Shown: positions 36,501-48,300, counted from the stretch's first letter. The stretch: 64,000 bases of DNA from Plasmopara viticola (GCA_001695595.3 MBPM02000032.1:124001-188000), one strand, 5' to 3'. The notes: generated from the sequence alone by a model not told the origin. Numbers and translations are program-made.

Positions 36501-39297
36501 AGACCAATGTTTTAAAGGCCCCCGGCATCAACTAAATGTGGAGAAGTCATGTTGTATAACAATTTGCCGACATCGGCTGCCAAGACGAGCCTAGTCCAAC
36601 TGACTGAAAGAGACAATATTTAAAATGCTAGAAACAATGTGCTGACTGTTCACTACGAAATGGCAAAACTGAATTGTATAAAATTCACGCCCGTGAGAAA
36701 TATGACTATTTGATAACCGATCATATGTTGTCCCGAATAATGAATTTTGTATCGAAAATCTTAAGAGCGAGAAGACAGATCTTAGGGCGTGCCATGACGA
36801 AGCATAGTATCGTATGGATCGTGAGCACAAAAAAAAATACTCAAAGTAAGTCAACAACAGCTTGTTCTTCATAAGTATTTATACTGTCTGGTTAGAATAA
36901 GTCTAGCCCCGAGGTCGCACTTCGGTGTCTCATAGAGCTTTATTGGTAAACTTCGTTACTTTTTTCTCAATGCGAAGAAAACTGAAGTAAAGTTGGGATG
37001 CTGTTGTGTGACATTATCGCATTGGATCCCATTGTTAGGGTATTCCTGCAGATCCCCCTGAGTAGGGGTTAGCGAAATTTAGAGCAAGTACCGATGTTGA
37101 TTGTTCGTGCTGGAAAAAAACACAGCGAAGTCTGGCGGGAGCAAATTCGACCGTAGTGCGATCAATTATATAAAGGCCAACTTTCATCATCCCATATAGC
37201 CACAGTTGGGACAGTGCCGATGCTGTTTTTCCCGGTCTAAGTATTTTCAAGGCGCAACATTTATTAGCATTACTTTAAAATAGTTGGAAAAGGGAATCAT
37301 TTTTAGCCAATTTTTGCTCAAGACCAGAATGAAATGCTCAAAACACAATTCCATAGGTTTTATATGGGAGTCAAAGTCAGCCTGGCCGAAATGAGCGTGC
37401 ATCCAAACATTGTTTTGACTGTACTTAATATAGGTGAAGACTCTAATACGCAATCACAAATGGTCGCAGATTCGCCTTGCGGCATTTAAATGGTGCACAA
37501 AAAGCATACTTCAGCATTGCCAACATTCTCAAAGTTGAAAGTGGTCATGGTTAGGCGATCACAAAGTGTTTCATGCCCTTCATCTGCGGTCAATACCTTT
37601 AAAATCTAACAAAAATCGCGCCAGAATGTTTGAAGACAAAACTCTTAAAAAATTGGTTTGGAATTTCTGCCGAAACTTATTTTGCTAGTCGTAGGTCTAA
37701 GTTGTTTCTTTCACGGAATACTGAAAGCTATCAATCCTATTTGGGATTAGATTCCGTACCTCGCATGACACAATGGGACTTTTTTGGTCAGTGGGGCGTC
37801 CGGTTCCAAAATGTTACTCCTCATCTTCTTGATAGCGTTCTTACGAAGGTGCTTCACCGTGTTTTACAATTCATAATTGTCTTAATTTTGTCTTCTTCTG
37901 GCACGGATTTGGGCAATCACTCAAGTCGCGTTTTTCAAATGTTTCGTATTGTACGACAAAACATGCAGCGCGAGTCCACACCAAACACAAGGTCGGAATA
38001 AGTTCGCGAGCCTTACCCTGTTTTCAATCATGACACACAAAACTTGCCAGCTATTTTGTTATTGACACGCCATCCTTCCCGCTCTAGACGCTCTCATACA
38101 TCTTCTCTGAAATCTTTTGCATCTCGACATCACGTCACACCCGATAAAGATAAATAAGCTAAAGATGACCAAGTGTTGTCTTCGCGGCAGCTTTAGGTGT
38201 TTAAAACTCGATAAACTTGACTTTGCTTGTTGTAAGCTAAGACGAGCATCAATATCGCTAGCTTCTAGTTTTCAAATTACTAACCCAAGTGCATAATCCT
38301 AGGTCGACATCAAGATGTCAAGCTTATCGCGCATCAGCGGCTACCCATCATGTGGTCCAAGCTTACAAACACCATCTACACAATCCACTACTATCTCACA
38401 TGATGCGGCAGTAAAATTGCTTCTATCAGCATTTTTGACGCAAACGAAAGGTCGAGACGTACACACTCCGGTTGCAATCTAGCGTTCACTTACTCGTATT
38501 CAAAATCAGATAAGCCTTTCTGTGATTCGGCATTTGTCTCCATCGTGCTATCTCTCTTCATCCCACGCCATACCAAATTGCCAAGGATTCAATAATTTGC
38601 CTCTGTGCTGACTACACAAGTAATGAAAGATCGCTTGATCCAAGAGATCAAGTTTTGGTGCATCATCTTCCACCCTAGTGCCTAATTCTACGCTTAAAAC
38701 TGGCACAAAAGCTCGGGAACACGTCTTGGAAACTAGCTTATACACCTAATACAAGCTAGTTGTTGTCACACAAGCGTGACTGCATCAAACGAATTCATAA
38801 TCTCAATCACCGCCATCTCCGCCTGCACCACACAAAAGTCTAGATTGGTAGGTCAGCATTGAAGCACTTTACTGTGCACTTCCACTGTTGGGCATCGATA
38901 CGCTCACACACTAGTCTGGATGTGTCAGTACTATGAAATTATGGCAAAAAAAATTGCTTTACATTCCTATGTCACAGCGTATAATTTTGATGAGATATAA
39001 CCGAAAAAGGTAATGTTTTTCAGCCAATTGTCACACACTTAATTAAGTAGGGCAATCCCCCTTTGAAAGTGTGATTGCTCATCCGCGTTGGAAACCTATC
39101 TCCAGCTGCCTTACTCCTTTGGTTACCCAGCTAGATACTTACCGGTGCGAGTAACCACTCGAGCCACAGGGTCGGGAATGAAATGAGATGGCTAATGAGT
39201 CATTTTTTTCTTACCTAAAATCCGCTCGGCTTTCAGTCGTACGGATATGCTGTGATGCTGTATTTGTTTGGTAACTCGATCGCCACAACACAAGCAA
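33516..39297. other. gene-poor stretch
   Basis: About 5.8 kb without a recognisable gene. Two imperfect tandem units of about 49 bp (each with GAAGTAGCGACT- or GAAAGTAGCGACT-like cores) lie at 34733-34829. Frames at 35967-36323 (118 codons) and 37630-38001 (123 codons) show no motif or signal peptide and are not called. Confidence 0.4.
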
Positions 39298-39306
39298 TTG
39301 TTAATA
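39298..39306. repeat. 9-bp target-site duplication of the DNA transposon (left)
   Basis: TTGTTAATA, repeated perfectly at 40242-40250. Nine bases is the typical duplication size for Mutator-like elements. Confidence 0.75.
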
Positions 39307-40241
39307 GGGAGCCGCTAACTTCCACCCTATTTTCGCTAACTTCCACCCAGTCTGCGATTATATAGAATCCCTAACTCCGATACACAACGGTGATTGGCTA
39401 TAAATACCTCTATCGTGACAAAATATACAAAAGGCAGCTTTGCTCAAATCTATTTTTTCCCAGAGCTATTAAAAGCATGTGTTCTAAGGCAGGCATGCGT
39501 CAATGCCAAAATGCCTCCAGACAGTGTTAGCGTATGCCTTGACACCATTTACATTATCCGTGTTTCACTTCCGTCAATGCTTCCAGCTCCTCTAGAGGAG
39601 CACTTCAGGCAAACAGCCTTCACTTCACCATCGGCTCTGTGACCAACTTTTCTGGTATTTCTGACCTTCAAAACAAATATTTTTATCAGCAATAGGTTGT
39701 AAAAGCTGGAGTGTCTTGACGTTAAAATGTGCGTTTTGGTGGGCGTTGAGTAAGAGATGACGATGCGATGCGCAATCTTTCACAATTGCGTTGGAGGTTA
39801 CAGTCCTTAAATTTATTTTTTGGCAACTGTAGCCGATCACCGTCGTGTATTAGGGTTAGGGGATCTATATAATCGCAGACTGGGTGGAAGTTCGCTTGGA
39901 AGAGGTTGGGGTGACGCCCTCCTTCCAAGCGCGGGGGCTAAATGCTCGCGCGCTTCGGGCAGGTGCTCTCGGGCATCTGCAGATCTCTAACGAGTCTCAC
40001 CCTCGACGCGACGGTTTCCAGCACCGGGCGTCACCTGGGCTCTTACCAAGTCAGAGCTAAGCAAAATAATAGAAGACCCTCACGACCTCGGTGCTGGCTG
40101 CACTGCCCGCCGAACGAGACCCGACGTATGCGGACACCACTCTATGCCGTGGACTAGCCAGACTGAGCCTAGCACGTGCATAACTTGGCAACGCGATAAC
40201 GTAATACATTACATTACATTGGGTGGAAATTAGCGGCTTCC
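39307..40241. mobile_element. non-autonomous Mutator-like (MULE/MITE) element with a nested SINE
   Basis: The 21-bp terminal inverted repeats (39307-39327 GGGAGCCGCTAACTTCCACC-, and the complement at 40221-40241) differ at two positions. Inside them, a longer inverted pair of about 65 bp (39334-39398 and 39832-39897) continues the homology. The left end carries a tandem duplicate of the terminal CGCTAACTTCCACCC. Perfect 9-bp duplications flank the element. The right terminal repeat is interrupted by SINE copy 3; without it the element would be about 600 bp. No transposase is encoded, so it would need one supplied in trans. Confidence 0.8.
39896..40220 (+). mobile_element. SINE-like dispersed repeat, copy 3, nested in the MULE terminal repeat
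   Basis: A 325-bp copy in the opposite orientation to copies 1 and 2. It starts with the head that folds as CTTGGAAG...CTTCCAAG and ends in ACATTACATTACATT. The flanking repeats GGGTGGAAGTT (39885-39895) and GGGTGGAAATT (40221-40231) are an 11-bp target-site duplication with one mismatch, taken from the transposon's own terminal repeat. The SINE therefore inserted after the transposon. Confidence 0.75.
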
Positions 40242-40250
40242 TTGTTAATA
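40242..40250. repeat. 9-bp target-site duplication of the DNA transposon (right)
   Basis: The second copy of TTGTTAATA, immediately outside the right terminal inverted repeat. Confidence 0.75.
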
Positions 40251-40447
40251 AATACCCACATTACTTTTCAATCTAACATTCAACCTTGATATTTAATTTA
40301 CGATAGGTAATACTGAGTTGCTTTAGTCACCATGTGCAACATATCAGAAACTGCAGCAGTTTCAGCTAGAAAGATAGAAATAGCGCCGAAGCGTCGGACA
40401 ATCTTAACTCGGCAGCATCAGTACGTTTTCGCAAGCATCAAAGCACC

Positions 40448-40724
40448 ATGTCAGACGCCACCACCAAGAAGCTCGCGGAAGAAATTGCGCGCCTTGAAAT
40501 CGACCTCAAGACCCTCGAAGCTTCGTGCACGACGTCAGAAGCGGCTAAAAAGTAGGTTGGCAAAGACAAAAATTCCATGGCTTACAAATTAGTAATAATT
40601 CGTGTTTGCTAGAATTGCCGGGTACTGCCAAAGCACGGCCGATCCGTTCCTTGGGGAGAATGACGGTGGTCCGAACCCGTGGCAGCAGAGCGGTCAGGGC
40701 GGTGGCGGTTGTAGCATTCTGTAA
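40448..40724 (+). CDS. heterotrimeric G-protein gamma subunit-like protein (two exons, 71 aa)
   Basis: A gamma subunit pairs with G beta and anchors it to membranes through a C-terminal lipid. Exons are 40448-40551 and 40613-40724; the 61-nt intron runs from GTAGGT to TTGCTAG and the frame is kept (216 nt). The protein starts MSDATTKKLAEEIARLEIDL, a helix as in the GGL domain. It continues with YCQSTADPFLGENDGGPNPW, matching the DP-F...NP-aromatic end of gamma subunits, and finishes in a Gly-rich linker and CSIL, a CAAX prenylation box. Leu at the last position favours geranylgeranylation. The ATG has a good context (CACC). It converges with SURF6, stops about 95 bp apart. A transposon with a nested SINE ends about 200 bp upstream. 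The G-gamma identity is inferred from layout and motifs. Confidence 0.75.
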
Positions 40725-40819
40725 TTTTAGCTAGAGCTGCCTCAATTATACAATTCTATCCTACGTCTACCATGTCGTCGCAATGCAACTTGGCAGTGTA
40801 TATATCAGCTCTTCACTAA

Positions 40820-42174
40820 TTACTTTTTACTACAACCTGCAGAATTTCTATCAATGTGCTTGCCCCCCTTCTTGTCGGAATTTAAAAACGCCTCGCCTTT
40901 CTTTCCTTCAAAGCCAGCGCGCTGATACAACAAGTTTCAAATGTCAGCACACAAATCGCTCGTATTAAAGGCCTTCGACACTTACCGGTCCTTTCCGTCC
41001 CTTTCTCTCGCTTGATTTGGCATCAACTTTCTTCCCACGACCCATGGCCTTGGCCATCTTTTCTTTCTGTCGCTCCTTCTTTGACACTTCCAGCTTTGCT
41101 GTGCGCTCTCTCCACTCCTTTTTGCTTTTTGACTTCACCTTTTCCTTCTTCTTCAATTTGGCTCGCAGCAGTTTAGGGTCATCCATTACGACCTTGCCAG
41201 CAGCCTGCTGAAGGGCGCTATCCCAACCCTTAGCTATCACCTTTTCTTTCCCTTCCTCTGTCTTCTTCAGCTCCTCAAGGCGCTGGGCATTGCGTTCGGC
41301 CTTTTTCAACAGGTTCTGGATACCGCGCATACTTTGTCCATGGCGACTCTTTGGTTTACTGTCCTTTTCGTTGCCATCGTCCAAAAGCAAGCTGCCATAC
41401 GAGATGGAGGCGGCATCTACCGCTGTATCCACATCCTTTTTCGCTTGTATCTCATTTTCAGCCTTAGTAATCGCCTCCTTTTCACGTTTTTTAGCCTTGG
41501 CTTTGCTCTTGTTTTCCACCGTCTTCCGCTTCTTCAGCTCACGCTGCTCGGCTGCCGACTCAGCACGGGATAGACGCTTCTTTCCCGTCACCTCCTCTGC
41601 CTTTCGCTGCTCACGCATCGTCTGAATCTTTACGGCCAGACGAGCACGAAGACCTTCCAGCCCGCCCTCCTCCGATATTCTAGGCTTTGTTGGTTTCACT
41701 TGTGCCTGCTTATCCTTCATGGACCTACAATCCGAGACGGCGGCGGCTTTTTGTAGCTCTTCATTACTTTGCTGCGTCAGTGGCGAAAATTTAGCCCGCT
41801 TAAGAATTTTTTTTTTTGCCGAGTCCTGCTGCTTCTGTGCCTGCACATTCTGTTAACGAGAAGAAGGGACACATCATTAGCCGTCAACGCTTCCCAAGAT
41901 CGTAGGCTATTGCCACAAGACGGCCATTTAGTGCGGAATTTTATTAATGTGGCTGCCAGTAGCAAGGCCTCCTCACCTTGTGGTACTTTTTGGGTGCCGA
42001 CTTTCTCCAATTGGCTTCGGCGTCTGTGGGAAAGTAGAAAGCTGCCGGAATATTTTCCATGGTATCACAGAAGAAACGATCATGTTCCTCTATCGTGCGG
42101 AGCACATCATCGTCGCTAGCCACGTCCTGAGTCGTCGCTTGCAACAGCCTTCTTCCAAGCACAATCGGCGTCAT
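40820..42174 (-). CDS. SURF6: SURF6/Rrp14 ribosome-biogenesis protein (three exons, about 387 aa)
   Basis: A nucleolar protein needed for ribosomal RNA processing and subunit assembly. Exon 1 (42174-41977) carries the Rrp14 N-terminal motif (EEHDRFFCDTMENIPAAFYFP, then PKKYHK). A 127-nt intron (AAG|GTGAGG to AACAG) follows. Exon 2 (41849-40986) is highly basic, with the SURF6 core KGWDSALQQAAGKVVMDDPK, LRAKLKKKEK and SKKEWRERT. A 64-nt intron (GTAAGT to TATCAG) leads to exon 3 (40921-40820), which supplies RAGFEGKKGEAFLNS, the conserved family ending. Without the second splice, translation would end in GPVSVEGL at 40965, lacking this ending, so I prefer the three-exon model. The start is divergent from the CLPTM1-family gene, 151 bp between ATGs, suggesting a shared promoter. 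Confidence 0.88.
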
Positions 42175-42325
42175 TCGGCAAAGTAACGTGACTTATGACT
42201 GGTGCTCAATAGGGACTCTGTTGATTGGTTATAAAAACGAGACGTAAAACTATTGGATAATTTCATTAACAGAATGATAGTCATCTAGTACGCCAATTCC
42301 GCCCTCGTTGCCACGTTTCCCCTCC
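42175..42325. promoter_or_regulatory. bidirectional promoter region, SURF6 / CLPTM1-family
   Basis: Only 151 bp separate the two divergent start codons. A reversed CCAAT box and a TATAAAAA stretch lie near 42218-42237, and a TTTCATTAAC initiator-like stretch lies near 42260. A shared promoter is inferred from spacing. Confidence 0.4.
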
Positions 42326-44277
42326 ATGGGGGCCTTCAAGACGCTGTTGTCATGGGTTACCTTCACCACGGTCTCCTGTCTGATCTTTGTACGTTCTTCA
42401 TCGCTTTATGCGCTGCAGCCCCGAACGTTACACTCTAAACTCATTTCACGCTCCCACTGTGTACTATGTGCGACTGGTGTGTTTTCTGGTGTCTGTAGTT
42501 TGTGTACATGTTGATCAGTGGTCGAAACGTGCGTATGAATCTCATGTATGGCGGTTAATGTTAATGAGTTTAACTGTACACCTTGCTGCTAAAGATATAC
42601 CGGATCATGTATCCGTCGTTTTCAGAGAGCTTAGACACGCTGGACCCGCTGTGGGGAATGGGTCAACCATTGGATGTGACCTTTTACTTGTCTTCTCACA
42701 CGGAATGGCGCACCGCTGAGGATTCTGATGCGGACGCGGTGCCAGTTGGAGCTCTCAAGTCGCTTACATTCGATTGGGAGGACTCCAACTTCAGGCATTT
42801 GGACGTTAATATTTCTAGGCAGATACTGACCAAACTCACAGACAATCCGAAGAAAGTAAACAAAGTTTGGAGTGCTTTAAGAGGAAACGCATCTGTATTC
42901 CTTCATGTCCACGTGACGCACGCTCAATTCTCGTCGGACCCGAAGGACCAGAATTACGACAAGTTTAGAACGATGCACAAATCCTCCAGCTTAATCAAAT
43001 ATGCACCACGACCGAATGCGAAAAATTCGCGATTATTGTTGGAATCCATTAAGGGGACATCAACCTTAAATGTTCAAGAGAAAGCACCACTGATTTCCTA
43101 TTGGAAGTCAGCAGCAAATGTACAGCTTGTGACGGACTTTTCGAAATTCCCAGTCAACGAATTACCAATGTTAGTTTACAACAACTTAGACTTTATCCAG
43201 CACCCAATGGACAATCGGTGGCGCTATTTACCAGCACTTTATGTAAACGATTTGTCATTGACTGAAAATCAACTCGTGCCTTTGAACTCGACGTTGGACG
43301 ATGGCAATGGTGGCGAAGTTGTTCTTCCACTGCGGTTGTCGTGGGCGCCGCTGTCATACGCGCGCTGGCAGATGCAGCTGACATTTGCCTCGGTTTTCGT
43401 CTCGCAAGAAAAAATGGGCGTGCCATCGAGCGATCTGGATGCTGTACGTTCCATGGTGACTGATACTCACCCAGTTCTATTGGCTGTTACAATGAGCGTG
43501 GCACTGCTTCACACGCTGTTTGATTGGCTGGCTTTTCGCCACGATGTGAGCTACTGGCGTGCCAAAGGAGATAACGTTGTGGGTGTTTCACTCCGAGCCA
43601 TGGCGGCTGAACTAGGCTCCCAGACTGTGGTATTGCTCTATCTTGTCGATCAAGATTCAACGCTGCTCGTCACACTTCCACAATGTTTTAGCGTCGTGCT
43701 GCTTGTCTGGAAAGTGACGAAGGTTTGGCGAGCTCAGCGTCGACTTCGTATCAAGCGAAGTGCGGCAGCTGATGAAATTAATGACGAGAAAAATTCTTTA
43801 GACGAGCACACCTTGCGATTACTTGAGGAAACGCAACGCGCTGACTCTCTGGCAACATCACACATGCTTTTCGTGCTGGCGCCCCTGGCCACTGGCTACG
43901 CCATGTACTCACTCTTGTATGTCCCGCATGTTGGTTGGTACGCATGGTTGCTAGAGTCCCTCACCACCACAGTGTACGCTTTGGGCTTCGTGTTCATGCT
44001 TCCACAGCTGGTCATCAATTATCGGCTAAAATCTGTAGCACATTTGCAATGGCGGCTGCTCATCTACCGTGCACTTAACACATTCATCGACGACTTGTTC
44101 GCCTTTGTGATCAAAATGCCAACTCTACACCGAATCTCGTGCTTTCGAGACGACATTGTTTTTGTTGTGTATTTGTACCAGCGGTGGATCTACCCCGTAG
44201 ATGTACAACGACCGGGGGATGTTGCTGATGGAACTCCCGTTTCAGATGCCTCTTCTGGCAAGCTTCATTACGAGTAA
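42326..44277 (+). CDS. CLPTM1-family multi-pass membrane protein (two exons, about 581 aa)
   Basis: CLPTM1/CLPTM1L proteins are ER and Golgi membrane proteins linked to receptor trafficking and lipid scrambling. Exon 1 (42326-42388) encodes the N-terminal membrane segment MGAFKTLLSWVTFTTVSCLIF. The proposed 206-nt intron runs from GTACGT to GCTAAAG. Exon 2 (42595-44277) holds a luminal beta-rich domain (PLDVTFYLS..., HLDVNISRQI) and a membrane region starting near THPVLLAVTMSVALLHTLFDWLAFRHDVSYWR. More membrane helices follow, with FMLPQLVINYRLKSVAHLQW and a helix ending in a DDLFAFVIKMP stretch; these are hallmarks of the family. The exon boundary is inferred from splice signals and frame. 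CCAAT-like (TTGATTGG) and TATA-like (TTATAAAAA) sequences lie near 42218-42237. Confidence 0.88.
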
Positions 44278-44654
44278 AATGACGAGCACAGCCAGTCATA
44301 AAGCTACTTTACCGTCAGGTGTTTAGTGGCACCCTTGACATCATATAAAGATGGATCAGTGTACTGGTGATTGTATTAAAGTAGAGCCATTTTGGTATTA
44401 CTTAGACTTGATTTAGGAAAGATACTGTATCTTGATACGCATATAGTCTCTGTATGCAACCGTATACAACTAAATAGTCGAAAATAGGACAAAAGTCTGC
44501 GAATTAATCTGTTTTTTTGCCGCTCACAGCAATAAAGCAAGGATGCATATCGGCATTCGTGCTTCATAAAAAATCATGTGAGCAAGATTAGAGCACAGCT
44601 AACCTTTATTCCGGCGGTAATTGAAAAGCGACAAGAACATCGAAAATGACTGAG
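44278..44654. other. short intergenic region
   Basis: This is the 3' flank of the CLPTM1-family gene. No feature is recognised. Confidence 0.35.
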
Positions 44655-44841
44655 GTGATCATGCGTCGTAAAGGAGCCTCGTGAGAGCAAGTTCCTTACT
44701 TAGCTCCACATAATTGACCTTTTAAAGTTTTAAACATAATTGACCTTTTAAAGTTTCTAAAATTTTAAAAGTTCAATCATGTGGAGCTAAGTAAGGAACT
44801 TGCTCTCACGACACATAGGCTCCTTTGCGACGCATGATCAC
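44655..44841. mobile_element. MITE-like inverted repeat with long arms
   Basis: Arms of about 75 bp: the left arm starts GTGATCATGCGTCGTAAAGG and includes GAGAGCAAGTTCCTTACTTA before AGCTCCACA. The right arm is its complement, ending CGCATGATCAC at 44841. The right arm has about 8 extra bases near 44813-44820. The centre carries a short tandem CATAATTGACCTTTTAAAGTTT duplication. It has no coding capacity. No clear target-site duplication is visible. Confidence 0.65.
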
Positions 44842-44937
44842 TTTTCCACCAGACGGAAGGAGAAGTAGCTACATCAATCTGCAAGTTCCTGTTTTCTTAA
44901 GCCTATATATGAGCAGAACAATGTTTCTACCGTCGAC

Positions 44938-45330
44938 TCATATGCTCAGATTTGTACACGAGAGGTGAAAGGACTGCATAAGTACATCTATAAGCTTAGA
45001 TATTCGACTGCTGCCGTTAATGAGCACCACTTCAGGACCAATCAAAAAGGAATGACCCAGAAGTAGGCGCCTCGTCCCTTGTTCTTGTAGAGGAAATCGG
45101 CGACATAAGTAACTTATAATGTCCTTTAGGACAGTTGCGAAGTACTTTTTACCGAACCATGTCAAAATTCGTTGTCCACAATTGTCTAATATCTTTTGCA
45201 ATAATCGTAAGAGTTCGTTTGCCCAAAAATTTAAGACGTCGTATTGCCCTCTTGTCAACATGAGATCAAAAGACTAGGCCACCCACATTAAGCTGCAAAC
45301 TGAGGATCATGTTTTGCAGACGTTTTCATT
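44938..45330 (-). pseudogene. Ty1/copia relic (end of reverse transcriptase and RNase H)
   Basis: Read on the minus strand, the segment gives SVCSLMWVA (copia: VGSLMYLA), a stop, and then a region with QRILTWFGKKYFATVLK (KRVLRYLKGT...), ending RRLLLGHSFLIG and ISKL (RRSTSGYVFLLG, SWSSKRQ). The order and spacing follow the copia reverse transcriptase-RNase H junction. Stops and substituted catalytic positions make it non-functional. The rest of the element and its LTRs were not found; a plus-strand stretch near 46125 (YTAESVNGM) is only a faint integrase echo. Confidence 0.55.
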
Positions 45331-48300
45331 GCATTTTTTTCTGATGCTGCTCCTTTTGAAATAAATGAGCCGCTTACATGCTGCCAAGAATTAAATCTGT
45401 CTTCGCTACCAGCTATTGGCAATCAGAACCCAAATTGGCAAAAAATATAGCCCTTTAAATTATTGATAAGTAGTATAGCGTCTATTGCTATGACTACAGA
45501 AAGCGAGACATACATGACAAATCTGTAGCTGTCAAGCACTTTCAGGGCTTGAGATTTTAGCATGAGCTAATAGAGAAAGATCCAAGTGATACAAAACTTC
45601 TTTGATAGTCTGTCAACATCAAAGACAAGGGCCCTTTCGAGCCAATAACACTTAAGGTGAGAACTAAGACCTTGTAAGAGAAGTATACGAAGTGTTTGTA
45701 TGGCTTCACCCATGCTTTGAACGGAGCTCACGAAGTTGTGCTAGCTTTAAAGGAGAGCAAGCAAGTGGGTGCATGCATCGGTCGGGGCCCTTTCTGCGTG
45801 ATTAGATTAAATGTCATGCTGATACAAGCCTATGTTATAGCCAAAGATTAAGTGGTGTCGCATTCAAGCTTTGTTAAGGTCATCCTTTCGGCAACTGTCC
45901 AAGAAAAGCCCAGCGAAAATCTTTGTTTATGATGTCAACAGTCTGCCAGCAAAATATTATTAAACATCTTGCAAATAAGTCGCGATTCCGTCGATGAGCA
46001 CAATCGCGGTGAGCACGCTTGCACTTCGTGAAAGCCTGTGAGACATCAGCGATTGTGTCATATGAAGTTAAATGTCGCAAGCGCTTGAGAGCAGCTTCCA
46101 CGAGACTGTCCTTCTCTACAGTATACTGCTGAGAGTGTCAATGGTATGTTACTCTCGAGTAGCCGTCAACTAAGACAAGTGTGCTGTACATTACACATCC
46201 CACCTTATTGCTTCGTAGCACATATTTTCTAGAAGTTGGTATCCAAGCTAGAATGGTCGCTTAAGTAAGTTATGAGCGTGTACGATGCACCACTTGCCGT
46301 TTGTCAGCGTATAATCAGAAGACCACTCTACCGATCCATTCCTGCCTCGTGTTTTTATTTCAGAAAAATGTGTCAATGATGTCAAATTGTATATTTATCT
46401 AGAATCCACTGCCATATCACACAGTAACTGGCTTCTGGAACCATGTTGAAATAATAATCTACACCTTTCTTTAGCAGCAATGATCTTGTGAGATCAATTT
46501 TTTCAATTTCTATGCCAAAAATTAAAGCAAATTTGTTTGATGATTCAAATTCTAATATCCACTTCGCGAATCAAAAGAAGTATATGCGACTTCCAAGACT
46601 GCATGATCCAATGGCGATGAGAATCTAATCTCGTTAATGTGTTATCTAACCACCACCTTGGCTGTGATTTTGGCCTTACAAGCTCTACCATGGACATATC
46701 GCTCAGCTAGCATTCACCGGAACAAAGTATTCAGGCTGATGTTATCTCCGACCGAACCAGGATTATACTTTTTACGAATACATGGCCGAGTGCTTTTGCC
46801 GTCCACCAACATGTCAACTTTAACTGCTTTTATTTAAGGCAATACGCCTGCTTTTGCTTGATGAGCGCCATGCCTCTCCATAGTTTTCTAAACGATATTG
46901 ACGAACTCGAAGAGACACTCCGTGTCATATTTGTTTTGCCACGATTGCCCAGAAGTCCTGCGAGAAGCTTTTCTCGCTCAACGGGACAAGTTTCGCTCAG
47001 CGCGTACCATAAAGACTTCCTGGATACTTCGACCACCGATCGACTATGTTACACCAGATATACATTGATTAATCACCACGAGAAGTGCTGCTAAGTGGGT
47101 AGCTTTCCGCTTATCGTATGATCCACTCCTCAATGCCTTGGCATATACCTAGCCATTCCTTGCATAGTTTGTAATTCGCGTAGATTACGCACACATCACT
47201 ATGACTAGCTTGACTTATAGCCAACCAATATGCTCAAATGCTGCACTCTACTTGTACTGCTACGTATATGACTTGTCACATTTCGCGCGTCCGCTCTGCC
47301 TTTCTTTTGATGTTTTACCTGACGTAAATTACTAAACTGTGCCAAGCACTGCTTAGTCATTTACGTGCCAACACACATTAATAAGGCCTTGCCAGCACTA
47401 CCTTGGCCTTTAGCCAGAAAGATCATATATGACACAAATTGAGTGTTGTGTCTTACAAGCGCCTACGTGCCACTGCACGCAAATTGGTATGGCCTCGCTC
47501 ATACAGCCTTGACTTAGCGTCAACAATGTTGTCACTGGCATGCATCGAATTTTGTTTGTAGTAAGCATCACTCATGCTCCCGTATGTTCTATGTTCTTTC
47601 CTCGCCTACACTAGTGTATATATCTGGATTTTTTATGGCCAACACGATGACCAGCTCGGTCTAGTGTCCGCACCTAGGGTGCTTCGGCTTTCTTGAAGAG
47701 TCAAGCACATGACTTGCCATATTTCTGCCGAGCTCAAAGTGTATATTCTATACGACTTTCACTTCCAATCAATCGAGCGTAGCTCTCCAGGACCGAGTTT
47801 TGTAATAGTGCACAAAGTTCTTGGAGGCTATGTCCAATCGCTTGTCAATTGTTTTCTGAGCTACGACAGAAAATTGTTTCTTTTCCTGCAGGTAGTCTTG
47901 CGCCAAGAGGCTTTAACCATTACCCCGCGGCAATTTAGACGACTGATTGGCGAAGGGATGGGCTAGTATAAACTCTAGTATTTGATGCGCTTGTAGCAGA
48001 AAGATAATAGTGCCAAATGGCTAGAATCACATCAGATAAAGCATCGACGGATGCCATGTGCTCGCCACGACTCGGAAGTGGGCCTGCATATAGCTGAGCT
48101 TTATAAGAGCCGAACTGACGGATGGATATTTGATCTGTAGGAGTCTGCTATCTTAAAGCTTAGCTCGTCATCTACTAGCAATTGTGAAGTCGCCTTGTAA
48201 GATGTCAGTTGTACATGGAACATATCCGACCGGGTCGCGTCAGTGTACACTCGTACAAGAAAATTTTGACCATCAGTCTTTTAAAGAGGCATTTTAGCCA

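Noticed and set aside
39942..40157. A 71-codon frame (MLARFGQ...) repeated almost unchanged at 19148-19363 and 26833-27048.
   Set aside because: It lies wholly inside the SINE-like unit. Several of the few differences between copies change amino acids, with no sign of selection on the protein, and the repeat nature explains the conservation.
46120..46250. YTAESVNGM on the plus strand, like a copia integrase end.
   Set aside because: Weak, broken by stops, and on the opposite strand to the nearby copia relic.
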